The position numbers were made by a program, and so were the translations under genes. Below the pieces are notes generated by a model. It searched no databases, was not told where the DNA came from, and worked only from the letters and a program-made list of their open reading frames with translations. Positions 19,505 to 27,748 of a DNA stretch of 64,000 bases are shown here, in pieces. This DNA comes from Brevibacterium album DSM 18261 (GTDB taxonomy: Bacteria; Actinomycetota; Actinomycetes; Actinomycetales; Brevibacteriaceae). Position 1 is the stretch's first letter. Every line of letters starts with the position of its first letter. The stretch covers positions 414,279 through 478,278 of the forward strand of contig NZ_KE384526.1 in NCBI RefSeq assembly GCF_000426445.1, in the 5' to 3' direction.

Positions 19505-20536
19505 TCAGAGGTCCAGACCCATGGACTCCGCAACCCTCTCGAGCAGCTCCACCTGTTCCGGATCGTCCAGGGTCGGCCACGACTCCGCACGAGAGTGCTC
19601 CGCGAGCGAACGCAGCTCCTCCTCGCTGAACTCGACGACCTCGATCCCCTCCTCGGCGAGCAGTCCCCGGTACTCCTCCTCCATGGACTCCGCGATCTCG
19701 TAGCTGTTCTCGGTCAGCTGGAGACCAGCCTCTCGCATGACCTCCTGGTCCTCGGCGGACAGGCCCTCGAAGGTCTCCTGGTTGATGAGGACGTGGGTGG
19801 TCTCGAAGAAGTTGTTGTACTGGTAGTAGTGGTCGATGACGTCCCGGAACTGGAGGTAGTTCACCAGCGGATGTCCCCCGGTCCACCCCTCGACCGCTCC
19901 CGTCTGCAGTCCCTGGTAGACGTCGGCATAGGCCATCGAGACCGTGCTGAACCCCAGATCCTGGGTGTTCTTCGCGGTGATGGCGATCTCCGGAACCCGG
20001 AGCTGAACCCCCTTGTCCACCGTCGGATCGGCGGGCTCCGCCGCAGGCCTGTTCGTGGCGATCCCTCCGAACCCTTCGGCGAAGAGCCCCAGCAGCTCGA
20101 TGCCCTGATCGTGGTGGATCTCCTGCATCGACTGTCCGAGCACGGAGTCGAGGGTGTAGTGCTCGTGGACGTCCTCGTAGGTGGTGACGAGGTAGGGCAG
20201 GAACTGGATCTCCAGCCTGCTGTCCAGGTGTGTGGGCGTGGAGATGAGACCCATGTCCACCGTTCCCTGGCTGATCTCCTCGTACATGAGGGTGTAATCG
20301 CCCAATTGGTTGTTCGGATAGATCTCCATCGTCACACGGCCGTCAGTCCCCTCGGCCACGGCCACGGCCATCGCTTCAAGCTCCGTGGTGTTGGGGTGCT
20401 CCTCGTTGTTCTGTCCCGCGACACGCAGGGTGATGCTGTCTCCCCCGCCGCCGGTGCTGCCGCAGCCTGCAGCGATGAGGCCCAGGGCCAGCGCTCCTGC
20501 GACGCCTGCAGCGCGTATGTGCATAGTGGTTCTCAT
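19505..20536 (-). CDS. TRAP transporter substrate-binding lipoprotein (DctP type)
   Basis: A 343-residue binding protein with a lipoprotein signal (LIAAGC, Cys25). The family motif LRVPEIAITAKNTQDLGFST carries the Arg that normally binds the substrate carboxylate. GAVEGWTGG and DHYYQYNNFF are further DctP features. GAGGAG precedes the ATG. It captures a carboxylated solute and delivers it to DctQM. It lies between the two sarcosine-oxidase-like genes, so the solute may be an N-methylated amino acid or similar (inference). Confidence 0.9.
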   Translation of the reverse strand: MRTTMHIRAAGVAGALALGLIAAGCGSTGGGGDSITLRVAGQNNEEHPNTTELEAMAVAVAEGTDGRVTMEIYPNNQLGDYTLMYEEISQGTVDMGLISTPTHLDSRLEIQFLPYLVTTYEDVHEHYTLDSVLGQSMQEIHHDQGIELLGLFAEGFGGIATNRPAAEPADPTVDKGVQLRVPEIAITAKNTQDLGFSTVSMAYADVYQGLQTGAVEGWTGGHPLVNYLQFRDVIDHYYQYNNFFETTHVLINQETFEGLSAEDQEVMREAGLQLTENSYEIAESMEEEYRGLLAEEGIEVVEFSEEELRSLAEHSRAESWPTLDDPEQVELLERVAESMGLDL

Positions 20537-20575
20537 GACTCCTCAATTCCTCGATGATGTGGCCGGACGCACCAT

Positions 20576-21706
20576 TCAGCGCAGGAAGCGCTCCGGTGCC
20601 AGGTGGTCGATGCCGTGCGCCGTGCTTCCGGTGAGTGCGAGGTCCTTCCCGATCTCTCCCATGACGGGCGCCAGTTTGAAGCCGTGGCCGGAGTATCCGC
20701 CCATGACGAACAGCCGCTCACTGCCGGGAATCGCACCCACGACCGCGTGCTCGTCCGTCGTGTAGCCGTCCATGTGCACCGAGATCCGTGCCGGATCGGG
20801 CCTCAGTCCGTTCATGCAGCGCTCGACCTCGCCGTTGATGTGGCGGAGTTCGGGGAGTTCGACGTCGCGGTGGAGAGCATCCGGATCGGGAACATCGCCG
20901 AAGGTGTCGACGCTGCCGATCTTCGTCATCGTCCCTTCCAGTGTGGGAATGCCGAAGATGTCGATGGCACCGCCCACCCTGCCGAAGACGGGAAAGCTCT
21001 CGGAGGAGAAGCGCTTCGGCTCGGACGAGAGATACCAGGTCATGACGATCTTGCGCGGGACGAGACTCTCCGCCAGCGGTGGGAGGAAGCGCGCCGTCCA
21101 CGGCCCGGCCGTCACGATCACCCGATCGAACTCGAAGTCGTCCCCTCCGGCGCGCACCCGCACGCCTTCGACCGTCTCCTCGATCGCCTCGACCGCGGTG
21201 TGTCGGTGGATGACCGCACCCAGAGCCTCCGCCCGCTCCGCGGCCGCGAAGACCGCCAGCTCCGGGCGCATGAAGCCCGCCTCCCGGTCCAGCACCGCGA
21301 TCTCGCCCGAGTGAAGCTGGTGCTGCGGGAACCGTCGCATCGCCTCCTCTGCTTCGAGGATCTCGTGGTCGATGTCGAACTCGCGCACCGAACGGATGAC
21401 ATTCGCGATCTTGGGGTGCTCCCGCGGACCGATCATGAGCCCGCCGCAGAGGGCGAGCAGCTCGAGGCCGGTCTCCGCCTCGAGCTCCTCCCAGAGCTTC
21501 CGGGAGGCCTTGAGAAGCGGAACGTAGTCGGCGCCCTCCATGTACGCGGTCCTGAACATGCGGGACTCCCCGCCCGCCGCCGAGCGGTCGTGTCCGATCC
21601 CGAACTGCTCGAAGCCGACCGCCTCGGCCCCGGCCTTCGCCAGCTGCCACAGGACCATGCTTCCCATCGACCCGACCCCGATGACGGCGATTCTCGGCTT
21701 CGTCAT
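20576..21706 (-). CDS. FAD-dependent amine oxidase, monomeric sarcosine oxidase / N-methyltryptophan oxidase type (2)
   Basis: A 376-residue flavoprotein homologous to the one at 16393. The FAD motif is IAVIGVGSMGSMVLWQLA, followed by HDRSAAGGESRMFR. The C-terminal motif is GGYSGHGFKLAPVMGEIG. Compared by eye with MSOX, the covalent-flavin Cys (R-x3-C-M) corresponds to His in RISVHMDGYTTDEH, so a cysteinyl-FAD bond is not expected. It is the first gene of the operon oxidase - DctP - DctQ - DctM - oxidase. GAGGAG lies 10 bases before the ATG. It likely performs oxidative demethylation or deamination of the imported amine. Confidence 0.83.
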   Translation of the reverse strand: MTKPRIAVIGVGSMGSMVLWQLAKAGAEAVGFEQFGIGHDRSAAGGESRMFRTAYMEGADYVPLLKASRKLWEELEAETGLELLALCGGLMIGPREHPKIANVIRSVREFDIDHEILEAEEAMRRFPQHQLHSGEIAVLDREAGFMRPELAVFAAAERAEALGAVIHRHTAVEAIEETVEGVRVRAGGDDFEFDRVIVTAGPWTARFLPPLAESLVPRKIVMTWYLSSEPKRFSSESFPVFGRVGGAIDIFGIPTLEGTMTKIGSVDTFGDVPDPDALHRDVELPELRHINGEVERCMNGLRPDPARISVHMDGYTTDEHAVVGAIPGSERLFVMGGYSGHGFKLAPVMGEIGKDLALTGSTAHGIDHLAPERFLR

Positions 21707-21772
21707 GTGTCTGAGACTCCTCTGTTCGCAGTGACCGCGTGACGTCCGCCACACGCTGTTCTCATGGAACCA

Positions 21773-21790
21773 GACCGCGCGTGCGCGGTC
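21773..21790. repeat. 18-base palindrome upstream of the TRAP/amine oxidase operon
   Basis: GACCGCGC and its complement flank a 2-base centre, 67 bases upstream of the ATG at 21706. It could be an operator for the operon, perhaps of the PucR-type protein. GC-rich palindromes arise easily in this DNA, so support is modest. Confidence 0.35.
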
Positions 21791-21814
21791 TTCAGTCAGG
21801 AGTCAAAACGCGAA

Positions 21815-21848
21815 CCGCGTGCTTTCGACATCTGTCGAAAGCACGCGG
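21815..21848. terminator. 34-base perfect palindrome after the gene at 21897
   Basis: Two perfect 16-base arms (ccgcgtgctttcgaca and complement) meet over 2 bases. It lies 48 bases past the stop of the minus-strand gene at 21897 and is followed on that strand by a short T-run (GTTTTGAC). It likely ends that transcript; so symmetric an element could also bind protein or form a cruciform. Confidence 0.6.
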
Positions 21849-21896
21849 CTGACTATATGCCCGTGCCGATGGCCGCGGAGGAATGTGCGCTGCGCC

Positions 21897-23009
21897 TCAG
21901 CGCTCGTGCTCGGCGCTCCTGCGCTGCGCGGACGAGCCCCCGAGCTCCTCCACCGTGGGCAGGCTCGCCTCCTCCGGCAGCTGCCGCACGGCCTGCGCGA
22001 TCCGGGAGTCGAGGTCGTCGAACTCCTCCGCGGTCTCGTCGAGCTCGCCCAGCAGCTGGCGGATCGAGTCCGCATGCGATTCCGCCTCGAGGTTGAGGTC
22101 GCGGAAATGCCCTTCGACGGTCTCGTCCCCGGCGGTCCGGGCGACGACGTCCAGCACCCGCTCGCCCATCTCGCGTGTGCGCTCGGAGTGGTCGAGCGCG
22201 ATGAGCTGGGCATCGAGACTGCGCAGATGCTCGAGGTACTCGTGCATGCTCACCACGCGGTCGGCGATCGAGCTGAACGCCCCCGCCAGCCTGCGCAGAT
22301 ACGCGGAGACACGGTCGGCCTCCCCCGTGTCGCGAAGTTCGTCGAGCTGGGAGCGGACCTCGCACAGCTCGACGAGGCGGGTCCCGAGAGTGCCGATGAT
22401 CGCATCGAGATCCACCCGGGCCACGTGGTCGGCGAGGACCGGATGCGTCCACGATCGAGTCGCCGCGATGCGCGTGGCGATGGTGACGGCGAGCTGGAAG
22501 AGCCTCTGCTCATCCGTGTCCTGCCCTTTCTTCCCGCCGCCGAGGTACCCGAGGGAGACCGGGGTGATCCAGCGCGCCTGGCGCGCCCGCTGTCGGTCGG
22601 CGCGGCTGAGGCGCTTGGGATCGCGCAGATATTTCGACCCGGTGAGACCGCCGGTGACGCCCGTGCCTGCGGCGAGGATACCGGTCGCGACGAAGCCTCC
22701 TGTTGCGATGTCCCCCGTGATCCAGGAGACCCCAAAAGCGCTCAGCCCCGTGATGCCCGTGACTCCCGCGCCCGCCCCCGTGAGGCCCTTGAAGAGGATG
22801 TTCGAGCGGATGAGGTTGCGGGCCTCCCCGGGGCTTGCCAGCAGGCGGACCGCACCGGTCTGCCGTGAAGCGCTCACGGGGTAGCCGCGCGCATCCCAGA
22901 CCGCGAGGACGGAATCGGGCACGGAGTCCGGCACCAGCACCCGGTACACCGGCACGCGCCGGGCGCAGTGCTCCTTCCACAGTGCCCGCCAGGGATGCTG
23001 TGCGGCCAT
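21897..23009 (-). CDS. Unknown protein with Gly-rich hydrophobic middle and charged C-terminal helices
   Basis: A 370-residue protein I do not recognise. Residues about 1-65 are soluble and contain YRVLVPDSVPDSVLAVWDAR. Residues about 72-125 are a long Gly/Ala/Thr-rich hydrophobic stretch (GLTGAGAGVTGITG onward) that could be one or two membrane hairpins or a glycine-zipper. The C-terminal 200 residues are charged and predicted helical, with runs such as LDETAEEFDDLDSRIAQAV suggesting coiled coil. A GGAGG ribosome site lies 8 bases before the ATG. The VOC gene upstream is on the same strand, and the transcript ends at the palindrome 21815-21848. No role can be given. Confidence 0.7.
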   Translation of the reverse strand: MAAQHPWRALWKEHCARRVPVYRVLVPDSVPDSVLAVWDARGYPVSASRQTGAVRLLASPGEARNLIRSNILFKGLTGAGAGVTGITGLSAFGVSWITGDIATGGFVATGILAAGTGVTGGLTGSKYLRDPKRLSRADRQRARQARWITPVSLGYLGGGKKGQDTDEQRLFQLAVTIATRIAATRSWTHPVLADHVARVDLDAIIGTLGTRLVELCEVRSQLDELRDTGEADRVSAYLRRLAGAFSSIADRVVSMHEYLEHLRSLDAQLIALDHSERTREMGERVLDVVARTAGDETVEGHFRDLNLEAESHADSIRQLLGELDETAEEFDDLDSRIAQAVRQLPEEASLPTVEELGGSSAQRRSAEHER

Positions 23010-23132
23010 CGGGTCCGCCTCCTCGCCTCTCGCAGGGTGCTCGCGCAGTGCGGCCCCCTTCTGCGTCCGTTCCCGCCGAGTCTAGTGAGACCGGCTGAAG
23101 CCTCCATGAGTGTGCGGCACGGCCTCAGGCGG

Positions 23133-24056
23133 TCAGGTCTCGGGCAGACCGGCGATGTCGATCTTCTTCATCCCGAGCAGCGCCTGGTAGGCCCCCGGAC
23201 GCTCCAGCAGCGCATAGAGTCCTGTCGGCACGACCTGCCAGCTCAGTCCGAACTCATCCCTGCACCAGCCGCACTGCTCATGGTCCGGTGAGGCCGAGAG
23301 CGCCGCCCACAGCCGGTCGAGCTCCTCCTGTCCGTCCGCCTCGACGAGCAGGGAGAGCCCCTCCGTGAAGGTGAAGTCCTGCTCCACAGCGGAGTCCATG
23401 GCGGTCACCCAGAACTCCTCCCGCGGATCCTCGCGCTCAGGGCCCAGCCGGAAGTCCGAGAACATGAGGGCGCCGGCCACGGCCGGCCCGGTCTGCTCCG
23501 GGTACGGTGCCGAGTTCCCCGCCCGCGATCCGGGGAACAGGCTCGTGTAGTGAGCAACAGCCTCGGCGGCCCTGTTCTGCGCGGGCCCGCAGAACATGAG
23601 CGCGGGAAGGACGACGGGACGCGGCTCCCCCTCCGGGTTCGTGAGGATGAGCTGCCAGCTCACGCCGTAGCGGTCCTCCACCCAGGCGTAGCGCGGCGAG
23701 AAAGGATACTCGGCCAGTTCCATGAGGACGGATCCGCCGTCCGTGAGCTTGGCGTACACCGCGTCGAGGTACTCGGCCGCGTCATCCATATGTGCGGGGG
23801 CGAAGTTCACCATGAAGCCCGCGGCGGGATTGGGTCGGAATTCCGATCCGGCGTTGATGAGCGCGATGCGGCGGCCGTGGACGTCGAGCTCGACGGTGAG
23901 CACCTGACCGGCCTTATCTCGCTGGAAGTCCGGGAGGTGCTCCGTCGGGTAGTGCTGACGGGCAGTCTCCCGAGCGTCGCGGAACACGCTCTGGTAGAAG
24001 CCCGCCGCCTGCAGTGCCGTGCCGTCGGTCCAGATGTGCGGGACGATCGTGGTCAT
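23133..24056 (-). CDS. VOC-superfamily protein, PhnB/3-demethylubiquinone methyltransferase-like, two domains
   Basis: A 307-residue tandem of two PhnB-like glyoxalase-fold domains. The first (1-130) reads MTTIVPHIWTDGTALQAAGFY and ends at DRYGVSWQLI. The second (about 145-300) starts LPALMFCG and ends DEFGLSWQVVP. The repeated D-x-[FY]-G-[VL]-S-W-Q motif is diagnostic of this family. Substrate and metal use are unknown; such proteins are often annotated as methyltransferases without proof. TATCGT lies 6 bases before the ATG, indicating a leaderless transcript. Confidence 0.85.
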   Translation of the reverse strand: MTTIVPHIWTDGTALQAAGFYQSVFRDARETARQHYPTEHLPDFQRDKAGQVLTVELDVHGRRIALINAGSEFRPNPAAGFMVNFAPAHMDDAAEYLDAVYAKLTDGGSVLMELAEYPFSPRYAWVEDRYGVSWQLILTNPEGEPRPVVLPALMFCGPAQNRAAEAVAHYTSLFPGSRAGNSAPYPEQTGPAVAGALMFSDFRLGPEREDPREEFWVTAMDSAVEQDFTFTEGLSLLVEADGQEELDRLWAALSASPDHEQCGWCRDEFGLSWQVVPTGLYALLERPGAYQALLGMKKIDIAGLPET

Positions 24057-24062
24057 GGATCA

Positions 24063-24068
24063 ACGATA
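24063..24068 (-). promoter_or_regulatory. -10 box for leaderless VOC mRNA
   Basis: TATCGT on the minus strand ends 6 bases before the ATG at 24056; the interval has no ribosome site. Confidence 0.5.
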
Positions 24069-24156
24069 CGCCCGCCGCTGTCCGGTCGCCAGGGTCCGAA
24101 GACACTCGTGAAGCGCGCCCCAGGCACTACGGCCGCGCGCGAACGCCTGCCCCGGC

Positions 24157-24831
24157 TCACTCCTCGACGATGCCCGCCCGCTCCACGGCCACCGCGATCC
24201 GCACGCGGTTGTTCGCATCCAGCTTCGCGCTGATCCTTGCCAGGTGCGTCTTCACCGTCGCCTCGCTGGAGTAGGTCTCGGCCGCGATCTCCCGGTTGGA
24301 CAGTCCCCGGGCCACAAGCAGCGCGATCTCGCGCTCCTTGGCGGTGAGGGAGGCGACCAGTCCCGCAGCGTCCCGCCTGGCCCTGTGATCCTCACCCGAG
24401 GCGAAGGAGCGGATGAGCCGAGCCGTGGCCCACGGCGCGAGGATCGCCTCGCCCGCATGGACGGTGCGGATCGCCTGGGCCAGCTCGTCCGGCCCGATGT
24501 CCTTGAGGAGGAAGCCGTCGGCCCCAGCCTCGAGCGCACGGAAGAGGTGGTCGTCCGTGTCGAAGCTGGTGAGCGCGACGACTCTCGGCGCGCGGACGCT
24601 GTTCGCGAGGCGCTCCGTCGCCTCGATGCCGCCCATCCCCGGCATCCGCACATCCATGAGCACGACGTCCGGGAAGTGCAGCGCCGTCTGTTTCAGCGCA
24701 GTCTCCCCGTCGTGGGCGCGGCCCACCACCTCGATGTCCGCGACCGCGCGGAGAATCGCTTCGAGGCCAGTCAGCACCATCGGGTCGTCGTCGACGAGCA
24801 GGACGCGGATGGCGGTGCGGGATTCGGACAT
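24157..24831 (-). CDS. NarL/LuxR-type response regulator
   Basis: A 224-residue two-component regulator. The receiver domain (1-125) has the acidic pocket LLVDDD (11-16), phospho-acceptor Asp60 in DVVLMDVRMP, the Thr of VVALTSFD and the Lys of GFLLKDIGP. A LuxR helix-turn-helix (about 155-215) contains LTAKEREIALLVARGLSNRE and VKTHLARISAKL. The start MSESRT is chosen because TAGCAT lies 7 bases upstream; an ATG three codons earlier is possible. It is the partner of the histidine kinase at 25043, 211 bases upstream on the same strand. Confidence 0.9.
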   Translation of the reverse strand: MSESRTAIRVLLVDDDPMVLTGLEAILRAVADIEVVGRAHDGETALKQTALHFPDVVLMDVRMPGMGGIEATERLANSVRAPRVVALTSFDTDDHLFRALEAGADGFLLKDIGPDELAQAIRTVHAGEAILAPWATARLIRSFASGEDHRARRDAAGLVASLTAKEREIALLVARGLSNREIAAETYSSEATVKTHLARISAKLDANNRVRIAVAVERAGIVEE

Positions 24832-24838
24832 GGGAGCC

Positions 24839-24844
24839 ATGCTA
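24839..24844 (-). promoter_or_regulatory. -10 box upstream of the response regulator
   Basis: TAGCAT on the minus strand ends 7 bases before the ATG at 24831. It suggests the regulator has its own leaderless promoter besides any read-through from the kinase gene. Confidence 0.4.
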
Positions 24845-24920
24845 GGCGATCCGCCCCGTCATGCCCGTCGCCTGTGCTCGCGAGGAGGCGGTACGGGGCG
24901 GCGGCCTCTTGCATTCGCGG

Positions 24921-24966
24921 CCTGGATTCTGCCGCCGGGCAGGGGATGAGAGCGGCAGAATCCAGG
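24921..24966. repeat. Inverted repeat between kinase and response regulator genes
   Basis: Perfect 15-base arms (cctggattctgccgc and complement) flank a 16-base loop in the 211-base gap between two co-directional partner genes. It could terminate or attenuate the kinase transcript, or be an operator for the regulator. Confidence 0.55.
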
Positions 24967-25042
24967 ACGTGAAGGAAGGCGGTGCCCTTTCGCGTCCTCA
25001 CGGATAGGCTCTGCCGACAGCGATTTCCAGCCGCACCTGCCT

Positions 25043-26626
25043 TCACACCTGCGGAGCCGCGAACGGCGGCAGAGTCGCCTCCACGACGAAGACTTCTCCC
25101 CGCGGCCCGATCCGCACCGTGCCGCCGAGGACGTGGACGCGCTCGCGGATGCCCTCGAGCCCCGAACCGGAACCGGAAACGGCGAGCTCATGGAGGCCGG
25201 CGGCGGTCGCCGGGGCGGCCTCGACGACGGGATTCTCCACGCGGATGCGGGCACCGAGGTCCCCCGCGACCTCGACCTCGACGGTGACCGGCACCCCGGG
25301 AGCATGCTTCAGGGCATTCGTGAGAGCCTCCTGCACGATGCGGTACACGGCGCGATGGAGCACCGTGGGCGCGGCCTCCGCGTCCTGCACGATGATCGAC
25401 GGCCGCACCGCCGTCCCCGTCGCCCGCACGGAGGCGAGCAGCTGCGGCAGGGAGCGGAGTGAGGCGAGGCTGGGCGGGACTGCCGCCTCAGCCAGCGGTC
25501 CTCGCGCCCCCAGAGTCCCCTCGCGCACGCCGCCCACCAGATCGCGCAGCTCCGCGAGCGAGGCCTGCGCCTCCCGGCGCAGCGCGCCAGCCGTCTCCGA
25601 GACCGCCTCGTCCCTCCCCTCGGCGACCTCGAGCGCACCGCTGTGGAGGGAGATCACGGAGAGGCGGTGCGAGAGGGTGTCGTGCAGTTCGCGGGCGAGG
25701 AGTTCGCGCTCGGAACGACGTGCGAGCTCCGCAGTCAGCGATTCGCTGCGCCGAGCCTCCCGCTGCGCATAGGTCTCCACGGCCTTCATCCGGCGCGTGC
25801 GTCTGAGCAGGATGCCGAAGCCGATGCTCACTCCGAGGCCCACCGCCCCGGCCAGCACGGTCATGATGTTCATCGCGAGGATCGACTCCGCGGGAGGAGG
25901 CGGTGCGCTGAGCATGAAGGCCCTGTCCGGATCGTCGACGAAGAAGAGGCTGAAGGGATTCCGCGCGGACGGTCCCAGGCACAGGCGGAGCATGCCCACG
26001 AGCACGAGCACGCTGCCGAGGACCGCAGCCAGGACCGCATGCGCGCGCCTGGCCCGCACCACCATGTGGAACATGCCCACCAGGAGCAGCAGGCAGTCGC
26101 CCCATGCCGCGGCCAGCACGCACCCGGCGAGGAAGGTCACCCACGGGATGCGTGCGCGCAGGAACACGGTCGTCCAGAGCACCACGGCCAGGAGGAAGAC
26201 CAGCACGCCTGCGTCGCTCAGCGTCCCGGTGCCGTCGAGCGCCCCCGGCACCGCCACGAGACCCATCGCAGAGACGCAGATCCCCAGGACGAGGATGAGC
26301 ACGCCGGAACCTGTCCGCCCGGCCCGACGGAGCCCGCGGCGAGCGCTCTCTCCGCGCTCCGCCGTCCGGCCGCGCCACGTCGGATCCCGGGGTGCCGGCG
26401 GCATCCCCGGCGGCAGACCGGGCCCGGCCTCGGGCGAGGAGTGCGCCTGCCCGGACGCGAACGGCGCACCGCCGGAGAATCCGTCCGCCGGTGAGCGCGG
26501 AGCACCCTGCGGCATGGGAGCACCCTGAGGAGGGGGCGCCCCGGCGGAAGGCGGCACGGGCCTCGGGGGACGGGCCGGCCGTCGAGGCGGCGGAGACGGG
26601 AACTGCTGACCTGGCACAGGCGACAC
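25043..26626 (-). CDS. Two-component sensor histidine kinase, NarL-partner (HisKA_3) type
   Basis: A 527-residue membrane kinase. Residues 1-85 are a Pro-rich cytoplasmic head. Hydrophobic segments follow at about 107-130, 138-157, 161-190, 197-218 and 252-275, enclosing a short outer loop. The dimerisation box ERELLARELHDTLSHRLSV carries His315. The ATPase domain shows the N-box IVQEALTNALKH (Asn437) and G-box GSGLEGIRERV. The start is GTG. The partner response regulator follows on the same strand. The signal is unknown; the DUF4352 protein encoded divergently could be a target or co-sensor (inference). Confidence 0.88.
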   Translation of the reverse strand: MSPVPGQQFPSPPPRRPARPPRPVPPSAGAPPPQGAPMPQGAPRSPADGFSGGAPFASGQAHSSPEAGPGLPPGMPPAPRDPTWRGRTAERGESARRGLRRAGRTGSGVLILVLGICVSAMGLVAVPGALDGTGTLSDAGVLVFLLAVVLWTTVFLRARIPWVTFLAGCVLAAAWGDCLLLLVGMFHMVVRARRAHAVLAAVLGSVLVLVGMLRLCLGPSARNPFSLFFVDDPDRAFMLSAPPPPAESILAMNIMTVLAGAVGLGVSIGFGILLRRTRRMKAVETYAQREARRSESLTAELARRSERELLARELHDTLSHRLSVISLHSGALEVAEGRDEAVSETAGALRREAQASLAELRDLVGGVREGTLGARGPLAEAAVPPSLASLRSLPQLLASVRATGTAVRPSIIVQDAEAAPTVLHRAVYRIVQEALTNALKHAPGVPVTVEVEVAGDLGARIRVENPVVEAAPATAAGLHELAVSGSGSGLEGIRERVHVLGGTVRIGPRGEVFVVEATLPPFAAPQV

Positions 26627-26836
26627 GGTATCCCCGGACGCGGGCTCCGGCGGTCATCCGTCCGGGTGACGAGCCTCAGCCGATCGGCGCCCCGCATCGA
26701 GCCGATCAGCGGATGCCCGCCCACGGCCCTCCGCGGAAAGCTGGTCACGTCAACAGCACCACCCCTGTGTCCGGGCTTCGGTCGGGAGCAGGGGCATGTC
26801 GCCGCAAGCACCGAACAGCGTCACCGGAGGAGCACG

Positions 26837-27586
26837 ATGTCACTCCCACACACCCCGCAGCCGCCCCACAGCCAGCCGCACCCCCAGGGTCCTGCCGACC
26901 CGCAGTGGGCACAGCAGTGGGCACAGCAGCCGGCGCAGCAGTGGGCGCCCCAGCCCGGACCGCCGGCACCTGCGCCGCAGCGGGGCAGACCCAGGAAGCC
27001 GCTGCTGAAGCGCTGGTGGTTCTGGGTTCTCGTCGTGCTGGCCGTCATCGTGATCGGCGCAGCCCTGGGCGGCGGCGACGACTCCGCCGAGGACGCCGGG
27101 GGCTCCTCCGCGGAGGCCGGAGCAGCCGAGAGCGGCGCGGAGGAGAGCGGCGCGGAGGAGGGCGGAGCGGCAGAGGAGGAGCCGGCGGCCGAGTACGGCC
27201 TGGGCGACACCGTGGTCTCCGGTGACTGGGAGGTCACGGTCAAGGCGGTGGAGGAGGGCGTCGCCGAGGTCGGCAACGAGTACCTCGGTGCCACCGCGCA
27301 GGGCCAGTTCGTGGTCGTCGACCTCGCGGTGAAGAACGCAGGATCCAGCCCCGAGTACTTCTTCGAGAACAACATCACGCTCAGCGACGAGAGCGGCAAC
27401 TCCTACAATTCGGACTCCGAGGCCGGGATCTACGCCGACGAGGACGCCCTCTTCCTCGAGGAGATCAACCCCGGCAACACCGCCGAGGGAGTGCTCGTGT
27501 TCGACGTGCCGACGGAGGTCTCCCCCAGCCACCTGGAGTTCCAGGGCGGAATCTTCTCCGAGGCCGCGAGCGTCTCGCTGGGCTGA
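26837..27586 (+). CDS. DUF4352-type membrane-anchored protein
   Basis: A 249-residue protein with a Pro/Gln-rich cytoplasmic head (1-55, repeated WAQQWAQQ), one membrane helix (about 60-80, WWFWVLVVLAVIVIGAAL), an acidic Ala/Gly/Glu linker, and an extracytoplasmic beta domain (about 120-249). The last contains QFVVVDLAVKNAGSSPEYFF and GVLVFDVP, typical of the immunoglobulin-like DUF4352 fold. GGAGG lies 7 bases before the ATG. It is divergent from the histidine kinase, 210 bases away. Function unknown; surface location is likely. Confidence 0.8.
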   Translation: MSLPHTPQPPHSQPHPQGPADPQWAQQWAQQPAQQWAPQPGPPAPAPQRGRPRKPLLKRWWFWVLVVLAVIVIGAALGGGDDSAEDAGGSSAEAGAAESGAEESGAEEGGAAEEEPAAEYGLGDTVVSGDWEVTVKAVEEGVAEVGNEYLGATAQGQFVVVDLAVKNAGSSPEYFFENNITLSDESGNSYNSDSEAGIYADEDALFLEEINPGNTAEGVLVFDVPTEVSPSHLEFQGGIFSEAASVSLG

Positions 27587-27608
27587 GCCCCGGCACACCG
27601 CAGACTGA

Positions 27609-27650
27609 GAGCGGGCCGTGGGCTTCCGGGAAGCTGCCCACGGCCCGCTC
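27609..27650. terminator. Terminator hairpin after the DUF4352 gene
   Basis: Perfect 15-base arms (gagcgggccgtgggc and complement) with a 12-base loop begin 22 bases after the stop at 27586. No T-run follows. Confidence 0.7.
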
Positions 27651-27693
27651 TCGCGTCTCCGCCCTCGGCAGCGTGCGTTCGCCGCTCAGGCTC

Positions 27694-27726
27694 GTCCGCC
27701 GCTCAGCTCATCGCTGAGCGGCGGAC
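27694..27726. terminator. Hairpin after gatB, with a third copy of its arm
   Basis: Arms gtccgccgctcag and complement (13 bases) enclose a 7-base loop, 22 bases past the gatB stop on the minus strand. A further copy of one arm (gctgagcggcgga, 27728-27740) allows an alternative pairing with the left arm. Confidence 0.6.
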
Positions 27727-27748
27727 TGCTGAGCGGCGGAGGTCTGCC

